From the NCBI GenBank assembly GCA_036555585.1, contig DATBLE010000019.1, positions 1 to 64,000 on the forward strand: DNA of 64,000 bases, given 5' to 3'. The DNA comes from DATBLE01 sp036555585 (lineage in GTDB: Bacteria > Actinomycetota > Thermoleophilia > Gaiellales > Gaiellaceae). A program made the translations under genes and the position numbers. Positions 16,286 to 24,551 of this stretch are shown piece by piece. Numbering within the stretch: position 1 is the stretch's first letter; each line of letters opens with the position of its first letter. Below the pieces are notes generated by a model. That model worked only from the letters and a program-made list of their open reading frames with translations. It did not search any database and was not told the DNA's origin.

Positions 16286-17320
16286 TCAGGCGGCGACCGC
16301 GGAGCCGCGGACGAAGCTCGCTTCGTGGCCGCGGGCGTTGGCCTCGCGCAGCTCGTCCTCGTCCAGGGCGCCGATGCGGAGCAGCAGGTCGAGCTCGTCC
16401 CGCAGGTGGGTGCGCATCATCTCGGGCCCGTCGGTTGCGATCGTGAAGCGGACGCCGGCGTCGACGAAGGCACGGAAGGTGAGGCGAACGGCCGCTTCGT
16501 CCGGAAGCGCCTTGGTCAGCAGGTTCGAGGTCGGGCAGATCTCGAGGACGATGCCCCGTTCGCGGAGCTCGGCCATCAGCGACGGCTCGCGGGCCGCCAG
16601 GATCCCGTGCCCGATCCGGTCAGGGCCGAGCGCCTCGATCACCTCGGCGACCTCCTCGACGCCGTGCTCGCCGCCCTCCTCGCCGACGTGGATGGTGATG
16701 CCGAGCCCGGCCGCGCGGGCGTCCTCGACGAGCTCAGCGAGCTGCGCGTACGGGTAGCGCGCGCCGCCGGGACGCGGCCCGGCGATGTCGATCCCGACGA
16801 TCCCGCGCGAGCGGTACCTGATCGCCTTCTCGACGATGATCCGGTTCTGCCGCTCGTCGAAGGTGCGGTCCATCATCAGGATCAGCCCTGCCCGCACCTG
16901 GGGGTACTCGAGGCTGGCCCGGTCGAGCCCGCGGGCGGCGGCCATGATGATGTGGTCGAGGTCGCGCTCGCCGCCGCGGTTGCGCTTCATCGGGTTGAAG
17001 CGAAGCTCGAGCGTCGTGATCTGCTGCGAGCGGTAGGCGCCGCCGATCGCGGCGTGCACCGAGCGCTCGACCGCGAGCGGGCTCGACTGGATCAGCTCGG
17101 TCCAGTGGTAGATGGCGTCGAGCGCGTCCAGATCGGGGACGCCGCGCGGGTCGGAGACCGTGACCAGCCGGTCGAACTCCCAGTAGTCCTTGACCGGCAA
17201 CGCGATCCCCTGCTCGTGCGCGATGCTCCACAGCATCTCCGAGGCCACGGAGCCGCCGAGATGGGTGTGCAGCTCGGCGAGACCCTCCTCGAACACGGGC
17301 CGAGCATAACCCCAAGTCAC
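16286..17320 (-). CDS. Adenosine deaminase-family hydrolase
   Basis: 344 residues of the metal-dependent amidohydrolase fold. The metal-binding HxH lies in ELHTHLGGS near residue 18, with HVGEEGGEHG, IGHGILA, CPTSNLLT and ATDGPEMM further on supplying the catalytic Glu, His and Asp residues. These fit the adenosine/AMP deaminase superfamily, although the substrate could be another aminopurine or modified nucleoside. GTG at 17320 is preferred because GGGGGAG precedes it; GTG 17296 is an alternative. It is divergent from the glycosyltransferase gene with only 14 bases between starts, so the promoters overlap the opposite genes. Confidence 0.87.
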   Translation of the reverse strand: MTWGYARPVFEEGLAELHTHLGGSVASEMLWSIAHEQGIALPVKDYWEFDRLVTVSDPRGVPDLDALDAIYHWTELIQSSPLAVERSVHAAIGGAYRSQQITTLELRFNPMKRNRGGERDLDHIIMAAARGLDRASLEYPQVRAGLILMMDRTFDERQNRIIVEKAIRYRSRGIVGIDIAGPRPGGARYPYAQLAELVEDARAAGLGITIHVGEEGGEHGVEEVAEVIEALGPDRIGHGILAAREPSLMAELRERGIVLEICPTSNLLTKALPDEAAVRLTFRAFVDAGVRFTIATDGPEMMRTHLRDELDLLLRIGALDEDELREANARGHEASFVRGSAVAA

Positions 17321-17326
17321 TAGGCT
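17321..17326 (+). promoter_or_regulatory. -10-like TAGGCT before glycosyltransferase start
   Basis: TAGGCT ends 8 bases before the ATG at 17335 and no Shine-Dalgarno is present, the arrangement expected for a leaderless transcript. Confidence 0.5.
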
Positions 17327-17334
17327 CCCCCGGG

Positions 17335-18456
17335 ATGAAGGTGGGCATCGTCGTGCCGTTCTCGTGGTCCTTCTGGGGTGCCGTGCTCGAGCATGCGGAG
17401 CTCAAGGCGGAGGCGCTTCGAGGGCGCGGCCACGACGTGAAGATCGTGATCGGAAACGACCCGCCCGGGACCTTCACGCGGGCGCTCCACCCGCGTCACG
17501 GCCGTCACGACGACCCGCCTCCGAACGTGATCCCGGTCGGCCGGACGGTGATCGTGCCGGCCAACGGCTCGCTTCCGAACATCTGCCTCAGTCCGAGCGT
17601 TCCCTTCAAGCTCAAGCGGGTCTTCGCCGAGGAGCGCTTCGACGTCATCCACCTGCACGAGCCGATGACGCCGGCCATCTGCGTGTCGGCGCTCGCCGTC
17701 GCCCGCTGCCCGATCGTCGCGACCTGGCATGCAGCCGGAGGGCTCGGCTGGATGTACACGGGCGTGCCGTTCTGGGGCTTCCTGCTCGACCGGATCGACC
17801 ATCGGATCGCCGTCTCCGACCAGGCGCGCATCTCGGCCCAGAAGTGGCTCCGCGGCTGGGATTTCGAGGTCATCCCGAACGGCGTCCTCATCCCGCCCGA
17901 GGCCGACCCCGACGGCCGTGACGACACGATCGTCTTCATCGGCCGCCACGACCCGCGCAAGGGGATGCCCGTCCTGCTGAAAGCGTGGCCCGACGTGCAC
18001 CGCCGCACCGGAGCGCGGCTGAGGCTGGTCGGCGCCGATCCGCTGGCGGTGCAGCTGCTCCTCGCGCGGCACCGCACCCCGAGCGAGGGGATCGACGTGC
18101 TCGGCTTCCTGCCGCAGGACGAGCTCACCCGGGTGCTCCTGCGGGCGAAGGCGCTGGCGGTGCCGTCGGTCGGACAGGAGAGCTTCGGGATGGTGCTGAC
18201 GCGCGGGTTCGCGTGCGCGCTGCCGGTCGTCGCCTCCGACATTCCGGGGTACAGGGCGGTCATGACCGACGAGACCGGAGTGCTCGTCCCGCCCGGCGAC
18301 CACCGGGCGCTCGCGGACGCGCTCGTCGGTCTGCTGGAGGACGAGCCGCGGCGCCGGCGGCTCGGGGAGCGCGCGCGGAAGCTGGCGGCGGAGCGCTATT
18401 CCTGGGACACGATCGCCGTGCGCCTCGAGCAGATCTACCAGGAGGTCGCCGCGTGA
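17335..18456 (+). CDS. GT4-family glycosyltransferase, PimA-like
   Basis: 373 residues with the GT-B fold. The N-terminal half has MKVGIVVPFSW and DVIHLHEPMTP; the C-terminal half has IPNGV, FIGRHDPRKGM, and ESFGMVLTRGFACALPVVAS with the nucleotide-sugar-binding Glu. The resemblance is to phosphatidylinositol mannosyltransferase PimA and related lipid glycosyltransferases at the inner face of the membrane. The next gene encodes a flippase-like membrane protein, so the pair may make and move a glycolipid. Acceptor and sugar are not determined. The start lacks a Shine-Dalgarno but has a -10-like TAGGCT 8 bases away. Confidence 0.87.
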   Translation: MKVGIVVPFSWSFWGAVLEHAELKAEALRGRGHDVKIVIGNDPPGTFTRALHPRHGRHDDPPPNVIPVGRTVIVPANGSLPNICLSPSVPFKLKRVFAEERFDVIHLHEPMTPAICVSALAVARCPIVATWHAAGGLGWMYTGVPFWGFLLDRIDHRIAVSDQARISAQKWLRGWDFEVIPNGVLIPPEADPDGRDDTIVFIGRHDPRKGMPVLLKAWPDVHRRTGARLRLVGADPLAVQLLLARHRTPSEGIDVLGFLPQDELTRVLLRAKALAVPSVGQESFGMVLTRGFACALPVVASDIPGYRAVMTDETGVLVPPGDHRALADALVGLLEDEPRRRRLGERARKLAAERYSWDTIAVRLEQIYQEVAA

Positions 18457-18493
18457 AGACTCCGGCCGCGAGCCTGTCACCGCAGGAGCGCGC

Positions 18494-19576
18494 GTGAACC
18501 GGTTGGGCCGGCTTCTCCGCAACCCCTGGAGCCGGGGCGGGATCGTGCTCGCCTTTCTTGCCGGCGTGGGTGCCCTGCTCTGGTGGCACGGGCCGCACTG
18601 GGCGGACTTCAAGGACGCCTTCACCTCCGTCCAGTGGGAGTGGGTGGCGGCGGCGGTCGGGCTGAACCTGCTCTCGATCGTCGCGCGCGCGTTCGCGTGG
18701 GACGCGGTGATCCGCTCGGCGATGCCGCCCCCGTTCCCGCGATTTCGCCTCGTCTTCGCTGCGTTCTGCGTCGGCTTGCTCGCGAATGCGGTCCTGCCCG
18801 GACGCGTGGGCGAGCTCGCCCGCGTCGCGGTGCTCAACCGCCGGCTGGACAGCCGCCGGCGGGGGCTCTGGTCGACGCTGGTCGGCACGGTCTTCGCCCA
18901 CCGCGTGTTCGACCTGGTCCCAGTGGTGCTGCTCGTGATCTTCGTGCTGACCACGGCCGACATCCCGGGCTGGGCGTTCACGAGCCTGGTGATCGTGCTC
19001 TCGATCGGCGTCGGCCTCTTCCTGTTCGCCTTCGCGAGCGCGCGGCACCACGGCAAGACGCGAATCGAGGGGATGGGGTCGGTGAGGCGGATCGTGACCA
19101 TGGCCCGACTCGGGCTCGGCGTGATGCGCAAGCCCGGCGCGGCCGCGCTCGCGATCCTCGGCCAGTGCGCCGGCTGGACGTTGCAGCTGCTCGCGGTCTG
19201 GTCGGCCATGCGGGCGTTCGACATCCACGAGGGCTTGACGGCCGCGGCTGTCGTGCTCCTGCTGATGAACGTCGCCACGATCATCCCGCTCTGGCCCGGC
19301 AACGTCGGGCTCGTGCAAGTCGCGGTCGCCACGCCGCTCGTCCGCTACGGCGTCGACTACGGCAAGGGCGTCGCGTTCGGCTTCGGGCTCCAGGCGATCG
19401 AGGCTTCGGTCGGCGTCGGCATCGGCCTGATCTTCCTCGGGCGCGAGGGCCTGTCGTTCGCACGGCTGCGCGAGATGCCGGGCGCGGTGACCGCCGACCA
19501 GGAGGAGCGAACCGAGTCGACGCGCGGCGAGGAGGCATCGGAACGTGAGCCCCAGCGCGCTCGCGTGCCCGGTTAG
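18494..19576 (+). CDS. Lysylphosphatidylglycerol synthase TM region-like (UPF0104) membrane protein
   Basis: 360 residues with about eight membrane helices and a charged C-terminal tail of 50 residues. The fold resembles the membrane half of MprF and the UPF0104 family: ARAFAWDAVIRSAMP, NAVLPGRVGELARVAVLNRR, and a conserved PLWPGNVGLVQVA segment in the second half. Such proteins are thought to flip or transport lipids or lipid-linked sugars. It lies 37 bases behind the PimA-like glycosyltransferase, with only a 14-codon frame between that I do not consider a gene. Its 3' end overlaps the glycerate kinase by 32 bases. Confidence 0.82.
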   Translation: MNRLGRLLRNPWSRGGIVLAFLAGVGALLWWHGPHWADFKDAFTSVQWEWVAAAVGLNLLSIVARAFAWDAVIRSAMPPPFPRFRLVFAAFCVGLLANAVLPGRVGELARVAVLNRRLDSRRRGLWSTLVGTVFAHRVFDLVPVVLLVIFVLTTADIPGWAFTSLVIVLSIGVGLFLFAFASARHHGKTRIEGMGSVRRIVTMARLGLGVMRKPGAAALAILGQCAGWTLQLLAVWSAMRAFDIHEGLTAAAVVLLLMNVATIIPLWPGNVGLVQVAVATPLVRYGVDYGKGVAFGFGLQAIEASVGVGIGLIFLGREGLSFARLREMPGAVTADQEERTESTRGEEASEREPQRARVPG

Positions 19577-20483
19577 CCTCAAGGGATGCGCTGCCGCGGC
19601 CGACGCCGCGGCAGCGCTAGCTGTCGGCTTCGGGCGAGGCGGCGTGCGTGCAGACCAATTGCCCGTGGCCGACGGTGGGGAGGGGACCCTCGATGTGCTT
19701 AGCTCGACGTTCGAGCCGGTCGAGACCGTCGATGCGTTCGGGCGGCCGCGGGTGGCGCGCACCGGCGTGCTGGACGACGGAACACGCGTGGTCGAGGCGG
19801 CCGAGGCGATCCCGCTCGATCCGGAGCGGCTGGACGCGACGGCGGCGTCGAGCCGCGGGCTCGGTCTGTGGATCTCCCGCTACCGGGACTGTCCCCTGCT
19901 CGTGGCCGTCGGAGGCACCGCGACGATGGACGCCGGCGCCGGGTTGCTCGAGGCGCTCGACCGCCTGCCGGGGCCGACGCGCGTCCTCTGCGACGTCGCG
20001 ACCACCCTCTACGACGCGCCGCGCCTCTTCGGCCCCCAGAAGGGGGCGACGCCGGAGCAGGTAGCGGAGCTCGAAGCGCGCTTTCGCCGGATCGAGCGCC
20101 TGGCGCCGTTCGCCGAGCTGCCCGGATCCGGGGCAGCCGGCGGCATCGGCGCCGCGCTCGCGTCGCTCGGGGCGGAGCTCGTCCCGGGCGCCGACGCCGT
20201 GCTCGACCTGGTCGGCTTCGACCCGAGCCCCTACGACCTGGTCGTCACCGGCGAGGGGACGGTCGACGAGACGACGTGGGAGGGGAAGGCGCCCGCCGCG
20301 GTCGCTCGTCGCTGCGCCGACGCCGACATCCGGTGCGTCGTCTTCGGCGGAATCGTTCGGGCGGGGACAGTCCCCAAGGGACTGTCCCCCGAGCTGGTCC
20401 CGCTCAGCGGCGAACCGGCGAGGGCGCGGGAGGACCTCGTCGAGCTGGGGCAGCGGTTAGCCGCGGTTGTTCGCGGCGCGTAG
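19545..20483 (+). CDS. Glycerate kinase
   Basis: 312 residues of the GlxK/GckA-type glycerate kinase family, which phosphorylates D-glycerate to 2- or 3-phosphoglycerate. Family motifs are PVADGGEGTLDVL, AVGGTATMDAGAGLLEAL, LFGPQKGATPEQV, ELPGSGAAGGIGAALASLGA and VVTGEGTVDETTWEGK. The protein is shorter than most members (about 370), mainly through a compact N-terminus. A dispersed 27-base hairpin at 20363-20389 lies inside the gene and encodes RAGTVPKGLSPELVP, near the C-terminus. GTG at 19545 overlaps the upstream gene; the tail overlaps the convergent cNMP gene by 27 bases. Confidence 0.87.
   Translation: MSPSALACPVSLKGCAAAADAAAALAVGFGRGGVRADQLPVADGGEGTLDVLSSTFEPVETVDAFGRPRVARTGVLDDGTRVVEAAEAIPLDPERLDATAASSRGLGLWISRYRDCPLLVAVGGTATMDAGAGLLEALDRLPGPTRVLCDVATTLYDAPRLFGPQKGATPEQVAELEARFRRIERLAPFAELPGSGAAGGIGAALASLGAELVPGADAVLDLVGFDPSPYDLVVTGEGTVDETTWEGKAPAAVARRCADADIRCVVFGGIVRAGTVPKGLSPELVPLSGEPARAREDLVELGQRLAAVVRGA
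20363..20389. repeat. Dispersed hairpin inside glycerate kinase gene
   Basis: GGGGACAGTCCC pairs perfectly with GGGACTGTCCCC around a CAA loop, a 12-bp stem. It is in frame within the glycerate kinase coding sequence and related to the elements at 30194, 34460, 40866 and 40925. Confidence 0.75.
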
Positions 20484-20855
20484 GCGCTTCGCCATCACCT
20501 GGAGCAGCCCCCAGGCGATCCCCGCGCTCTCCTCGACCAGGGGCCGGAACTCCCAGGAGGTCAGCCCGTAGGCGGTCACCTCGGTCGATGCGGTGACCGT
20601 GGCGCTGCGCGGGCCGTCGTCGATCAGCGCGACCTCGCCGAAGTAGTCGCCCGGGCCGCCGGTGCCGACGCTCTCTCCGTTGATCGAGTAGTCGACGAGC
20701 CCCTCGCCGATCACGAAGAATCCGACGCCCCGGTCGCCCTCGGTCGCGATCGTCTCGCCGGCCGGGAACACGCGCTGCTTGAACGAGCCGGCGATCCGCT
20801 TCAGGTCGCGGTCGGACAGGCCCTCGAAGATCTCGACCTCGCGCAACAGATCCAT
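20457..20855 (-). CDS. Single-domain cyclic-nucleotide-binding protein
   Basis: 132 residues forming one cNMP-binding domain of the Crp/Fnr beta-roll type. LREVEIFEGLSDRDL is the entry helix, FPAGETIATEGDRGVGFFVI the first roll, and GDYFGEVALIDDGPRSATVT the phosphate-binding cassette with its conserved Glu and Arg. No DNA-binding domain follows, so it must act by protein contact or is a remnant of a larger protein. ATG 20855 is the conventional start; TTG 20867 lies 9 bases after TAAGCT and would be a leaderless start adding four residues. Confidence 0.85.
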   Translation of the reverse strand: MDLLREVEIFEGLSDRDLKRIAGSFKQRVFPAGETIATEGDRGVGFFVIGEGLVDYSINGESVGTGGPGDYFGEVALIDDGPRSATVTASTEVTAYGLTSWEFRPLVEESAGIAWGLLQVMAKRLRAANNRG

Positions 20856-20980
20856 GGAGACCGGCAAGACCGAGTGAGCTTATCGCTCGGGGCGCGCAGC
20901 GTCGACCGTGTTTGAGCCGCTGACGCGCGGAGCACGGGCCGCCCGGCCGCGCTGCGCGGCGCGATGCGGCGTCCTCAGTC

Positions 20981-21007
20981 GCGCCAATAGCCTCCGGCTA
21001 TTCGCGC
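20981..21007. repeat. Short-loop hairpin in intergenic gap
   Basis: GCGCCAATAGCC and GGCTATTCGCGC pair at 11 of 12 positions around TCC. The 191-base gap 20856-21046 holds no other feature I can support. Confidence 0.5.
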
Positions 21008-21046
21008 TCCCTGCGTCCTTGCCTCGCACTCGCCCATCGCGCCCGG

Positions 21047-21247
21047 TCAGCGCGTAGTCCCCGCATCAGAGGCTCGTTTCGAAAGCTCCTCGATCTTCCC
21101 CTCGGCAGCCTCCAGCTGGGCCGTGCAGAAGCGGTACAGCTCCTCGCCGCGCTCCCAGAGCTTCAGCGCCTCGTCCAGGCCGGCATCGCCGCGTTCGAGC
21201 CGCTCGACGATCTGCGTGAGCTCCTTCTCCGCCTCCTCGTACGTCAT
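21047..21247 (-). CDS. xseB: Exodeoxyribonuclease VII small subunit
   Basis: 66 residues, typical for XseB. MTYEEAEKELTQIVERLERG starts the first helix, with GLDEALKLWERGEELYRFC as the second and a basic tail. XseB binds the large subunit XseA and is needed for single-strand exonuclease activity. Its ATG overlaps the stop of xseA by 4 bases, which fits coupled translation in the required ratio. Gene order xseA-xseB is the standard arrangement. There is no separate promoter. Confidence 0.93.
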   Translation of the reverse strand: MTYEEAEKELTQIVERLERGDAGLDEALKLWERGEELYRFCTAQLEAAEGKIEELSKRASDAGTTR

Positions 21248-22386
21248 TCGACCCGGGCTCCGAAGCTGCCGTCGGCGACCTCGACCGCGATCGCGTCGCC
21301 CGAGGCGACTCGAGCGGCCGAGCGGACGAGCTCCCCCTCGCGCCGGACGATCGCGTAGCCGCGCTCCAGGGTGGCGCGCGGAGAGAGCGCGTTCAGCCTG
21401 CCGGCCGTCTGGGCAAGTGCGGCCCGGCGGCGCTCGAGGAGCAGGGCGGGCGCGTGCGCGAGCCGTTCGCGGGCCCGGCCGAGCCGCTGGGAGTGGCGTT
21501 CGAGCACCCGGCGCGCTCCACGGGCAAGGGCGTCCCGCGACCGGCCGAGGTCGGCGATCAGCTCGTCGAGGTCCGGGACGACCAGGCGGCCGGCGGCGGT
21601 CGGAGTCGACGCGCGCCGGTCGGCTGCGAGGTCGCAGAGCGGCGTGTCCTGCTCGTGGCCGACCGCGGTGACCACGGGCACCGGGCAGCCGGCGACGGCC
21701 CGGACGAGCCGTTCCTCGCTGAACGGGAGCAGGTCCTCGAAGCCGCCGCCGCCGCGGGCGAGGACGATCACGTCCACCTCCGGCTCTGCCGCGACCGAGG
21801 CCAGCGCCGCGACCATCGCCGCAGCCGCCCGCGATCCCTGCACGAGCGTCTCGGCCACGACGACCCGCGCCGGCGGGAAGCGGGCCTGGACGGCGGTGAG
21901 GACGTCGCGCTTGGCCGCCGCGTCGTTGCCGGTGACCAGCCCGATCCTGCGCGGCAGGCGCGGCAGGGGACGCTTGCGGCCGTCGGCGAACAGCCCTTCC
22001 GCGGCCAGCTTCGCCTTCAGCCGCTCGAGCGCGGCCAGATGCTCGCCGATCCCGAAGCGCTCGATCGACAGCGCGCGCAGGCGCAGCTCGCCCTTCTGCG
22101 TCCACAGCTCGGGCCGCCCGTAGACATGCACGCGCTCCCCGTTCGCGAGCTCGAGCCGGAGCGCGTCGAACTGTCCACGCGGCATCGCGGCCGACAGGCA
22201 GGCGCCTGTCTCCGGGTCCTTGAGCGTGAAGAACACGGTCTGCCAGCCGGCCTGGCGCCGCAGCTCCGTCACCTCCCCCTCGACCCAGATCGTCGGCAGC
22301 CGCTGGAGCCATTGCGCGATCCCGCGGTTGAAGGCGGCGACGGTGTAGACCTTGCGGTCGCCGTAGACGATCGGCTCCAGCTTCAC
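21244..22386 (-). CDS. xseA: Exodeoxyribonuclease VII large subunit
   Basis: 380 residues, slightly shorter than the E. coli protein. An OB-fold N-terminal domain (TIWVEGEVTELRRQAGWQTV) is followed by the catalytic domain: RIGLVTGNDAAAKRDVLTAV, DVIVLARGGGGFEDLLPFSE, and VVTAVGHEQDTPLCDLAADR. The C-terminal helical part (LERGYAIVRREGELVRSA) binds the small subunit. The enzyme degrades single-stranded DNA to oligonucleotides in repair and mismatch correction. It overlaps xseB by 4 bases. The start ATG lies at the normal family N-terminus (KVYTVAAFN) with a short lead. Confidence 0.93.
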   Translation of the reverse strand: MKLEPIVYGDRKVYTVAAFNRGIAQWLQRLPTIWVEGEVTELRRQAGWQTVFFTLKDPETGACLSAAMPRGQFDALRLELANGERVHVYGRPELWTQKGELRLRALSIERFGIGEHLAALERLKAKLAAEGLFADGRKRPLPRLPRRIGLVTGNDAAAKRDVLTAVQARFPPARVVVAETLVQGSRAAAAMVAALASVAAEPEVDVIVLARGGGGFEDLLPFSEERLVRAVAGCPVPVVTAVGHEQDTPLCDLAADRRASTPTAAGRLVVPDLDELIADLGRSRDALARGARRVLERHSQRLGRARERLAHAPALLLERRRAALAQTAGRLNALSPRATLERGYAIVRREGELVRSAARVASGDAIAVEVADGSFGARVE

Positions 22387-22429
22387 GTCCGCATCGTAGG
22401 ACGCGAGAAGGTGAAGAGAGGCGCGCGAG

Positions 22430-22663
22430 CTAGAGGAGAATCCGCGCCGCGGTCTCGTGCGTGCAGCCGGAGGCGACCAGCTCGACCGCGTCGTGGAGGT
22501 CGGCGTCGCTGTCGGCGAGCTTCTCGGCGAGGGGCAGCGGGTACCCGGCCTCGATCAGCACATGGAGCCGCCAGCCCTGCACCTTGGCTCGCTCGTTGTG
22601 GTCGGTCTCGATCGTATGGGCCATTTCGGTGATCTCGCTCACGTCGGCTTCGTTCGCTCTCAC
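22430..22663 (-). CDS. Conserved hypothetical protein, 77 aa
   Basis: A small soluble helical protein containing MAHTIETDHNERAKVQGWRL, then HVLIEAGYPLPLAEKLADS, DADLHDAVELVASGC and HETAARILL. The pattern looks conserved, and I recall similar short proteins in actinobacteria, but no function is known to me. GTG at 22663 is supported by AGAGGGA eight bases upstream. It lies between the coiled-coil gene and xseA, all on the same strand, but gaps of 44 bases on each side leave co-transcription uncertain. Confidence 0.7.
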   Translation of the reverse strand: MRANEADVSEITEMAHTIETDHNERAKVQGWRLHVLIEAGYPLPLAEKLADSDADLHDAVELVASGCTHETAARILL

Positions 22664-22707
22664 CTAGACGTTCCCTCTTGGCCGAAGTTGGACTCCTTAT
22701 CGTTTGT

Positions 22708-23661
22708 TTACGCGCGCATCCGGTCACGTAGTGACGCCTCGAGCTCGGCGAGACGGCGCTCCATCGAGGCGAGCGTCCCCTCGTAGCGCCGCTCGAGGCG
22801 CCCGCCGGCCGTGTCGTTGAACTCGGCGAGCCGTTGGGCCAGCAGCCGGTCCGCCTGCTGGACGAAACCGTCGATCGAGCGGTCGAGCTCGCGCGCGAGC
22901 TGGCGCGCTGCTTCCTCTCTCGCCGTTCGGATGGTCGAGCCGAACTCAACCGCGGCCTCCTCGGCGAGCCGCGCCGTCTCGCGGCCCACCGAGCGCTCGA
23001 CCTGCTCGACCAGGCGGCGCTCGACGTCGGCGAAGGTCTCGGCCAGCTTGCGCTGCGACTCGGTGAGCTCGCGGTCGATCTGCTCGGTCAGCGCCCGCTC
23101 GCGGCTGCGGAGCCGATCCGCGACCTCGTGCAGCGCCCTGCGGCGCTCGGACGCATGCGTCTCCAGCTCGTAGGTCGCCTCGTCGATCGCCTCCTTGATC
23201 TGGCGCGTGATGTCCTCGCGCAGGCGGGTGAGCGCCGCCCGGTGGTCCTCGGTGTCGGAGATGAGCCGCTCCGTCTCGCCGGCGAACCTCGACTCGGCGT
23301 CGGCCATCAGCTGCCGCTGCCGCTGCTCCAGCCGCGCGACCTGCGTCGCCAGGCCCTCGCGCACGCGCTCGACGTCCTGCGACCAGGCGGTGAGCTTCCC
23401 CTCGATCTCCTTCTGCGCTGCGATCAGCCTGCCCGAGAGCTCGGTGAGCACTCGCTGCTCGGCCCGGATCAGCTCGTCGCGGCGTTCCTCGGCCAGCCGG
23501 CGATGCTCCTCCGTGAGCAGCGCGCTCGTGTCCGCCCGGGCGACGGCGAGCGTCCGCTGGAGCTCGGCCTCGCGCTGCTCGACCTCGGCCTCGACCAGCG
23601 CGTCCAGCCGCGCCTTCGCTTCGGCAAAGGCCTCGTCCTCCGTCTGGCGCTTCCGCCGCAT
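22708..23661 (-). CDS. Long coiled-coil protein of unknown function
   Basis: 317 residues, almost wholly charged heptad-like helix rich in Glu, Arg, Ala and Leu, e.g. EAKARLDALVEAEVEQREAE, then SQDVERVREGLATQVARLEQ, and RRLVEQVERSVGRETARLAE. There is no signal peptide and no membrane segment. It resembles generic apolipoprotein-like or SMC-type coiled coils; similarity to any one family would be misleading because of composition. It probably forms a scaffold or filament. ATG 23661 begins the charged region (MRRKRQTEDEAF). It is divergent from the unknown gene starting at 23695, with 33 bases between. Confidence 0.7.
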   Translation of the reverse strand: MRRKRQTEDEAFAEAKARLDALVEAEVEQREAELQRTLAVARADTSALLTEEHRRLAEERRDELIRAEQRVLTELSGRLIAAQKEIEGKLTAWSQDVERVREGLATQVARLEQRQRQLMADAESRFAGETERLISDTEDHRAALTRLREDITRQIKEAIDEATYELETHASERRRALHEVADRLRSRERALTEQIDRELTESQRKLAETFADVERRLVEQVERSVGRETARLAEEAAVEFGSTIRTAREEAARQLARELDRSIDGFVQQADRLLAQRLAEFNDTAGGRLERRYEGTLASMERRLAELEASLRDRMRA

Positions 23662-23694
23662 CGACCATCCATCGTAGGCGAGTATCCGCTGGCG

Positions 23695-24243
23695 GTGGAG
23701 CTTCACGCCGACCTCGAGCAGATCGCGGCCGCGGCGGCTGCGCTGACCGCGCCGGGCGAGGACGTCGGCGGCGTGATCCCGACCGAGCCGGAGCCCGGCC
23801 TGCGGATCTACCTGTGCGCCTACACCGGCCCGGCTCGGAGGTGGGCGGCGCTGGACGGCGACGGCCGGCTGGTCTCGGAGCGAGCGGTCGTGCGCGCAGC
23901 GGTCTCGATCGCCGCCCTCTGCGAGCTGGCGGAGGAGTCGGCAGGCGGAGGCAAGCTCGAGGAGCTGCGCCGGGAGCTGGTCGCCCTGCGGGTGACCGAG
24001 CATCCCGAGGGGATCGAGGAGGCGGAGGAGGCGGCGCTCGCGCTCGAGCGGACGATCGAGCCGGCTCCCCGTCTCGCCTCGCCCGGCTACCTGGACGCCG
24101 TCGGCGCCGCCGCCCGCCGGCTCGAGCTCGCCCTCGGCGACGGTATGTCGTCACCGTTCGCAGAGGCGATGCAGCTCGGCTCGACGGTCGTGGGCGAGCT
24201 CGAGCGCGAGGTCGAGGGAGGCTACAAGGGCGAGCTCACGTAA
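23695..24243 (+). CDS. Conserved hypothetical protein, 182 aa
   Basis: A soluble protein beginning VELHADLEQIAAAAAALTAP, with GLRIYLCAYTGPARRWAALD in the middle and helical stretches to the end (ALERTIEPAPRLASPGYLDA). No known motif is recognised. GTG at 23695 is the first reasonable start on this strand after the divergent coiled-coil gene, and no clear ribosome-binding site is present. The gene is followed directly by a 98-residue unknown on the same strand, whose -10-like TAACCT overlaps its stop. The central Trp-rich strand suggests a compact alpha/beta domain. Confidence 0.6.
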   Translation: MELHADLEQIAAAAAALTAPGEDVGGVIPTEPEPGLRIYLCAYTGPARRWAALDGDGRLVSERAVVRAAVSIAALCELAEESAGGGKLEELRRELVALRVTEHPEGIEEAEEAALALERTIEPAPRLASPGYLDAVGAAARRLELALGDGMSSPFAEAMQLGSTVVGELEREVEGGYKGELT

Positions 24244-24254
24244 CCTGTCTGTCG

Positions 24255-24551
24255 ATGGAGGGCGGCTTCAACTTCCCGTTCGGCGGCGATCCCGAGGACC
24301 TGATGCGCGGGCTGCGCGAGTTCGCCGAGCAGCAGGCCGAGTCGGTCGCGGAGGCGCAGCGCGAGCAGTTCGCGACGCTGACGCTGAACACGGCGGTCGA
24401 GCTGACCGCCGCGGCGCTCGCGCGGGTCGAGGCGACGGGCGGCGTCGACGAGCAGGCGCTCGCCCTGCGCGACGCCATGCGGGTCCTCTTCCCCGAGGCG
24501 GTCGCGCTCGTCAGCGCGGCCCGCCAGGGGTTCATGCGCGAGCCGCGCTAG
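24255..24551 (+). CDS. Conserved hypothetical protein, 98 aa
   Basis: A small helical protein beginning MEGGFNFPFGGDPEDLMRGL. The N-terminal FNFPFGGDPEDLM motif followed by amphipathic helices (REFAEQQAESVAEAQ) resembles small actinobacterial proteins that pair with larger partners, but I cannot name a family. ATG 24255 has no Shine-Dalgarno; TAACCT at 24241-24246 lies 8 bases before it, matching a leaderless start. The 3' end overlaps the convergent methyltransferase gene by 20 bases. Confidence 0.65.
   Translation: MEGGFNFPFGGDPEDLMRGLREFAEQQAESVAEAQREQFATLTLNTAVELTAAALARVEATGGVDEQALALRDAMRVLFPEAVALVSAARQGFMREPR

Noticed and set aside
18453..18497. 14-codon frame between glycosyltransferase and flippase-like genes
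   Set aside because: No ribosome-binding site and no conserved look; probably spacer.
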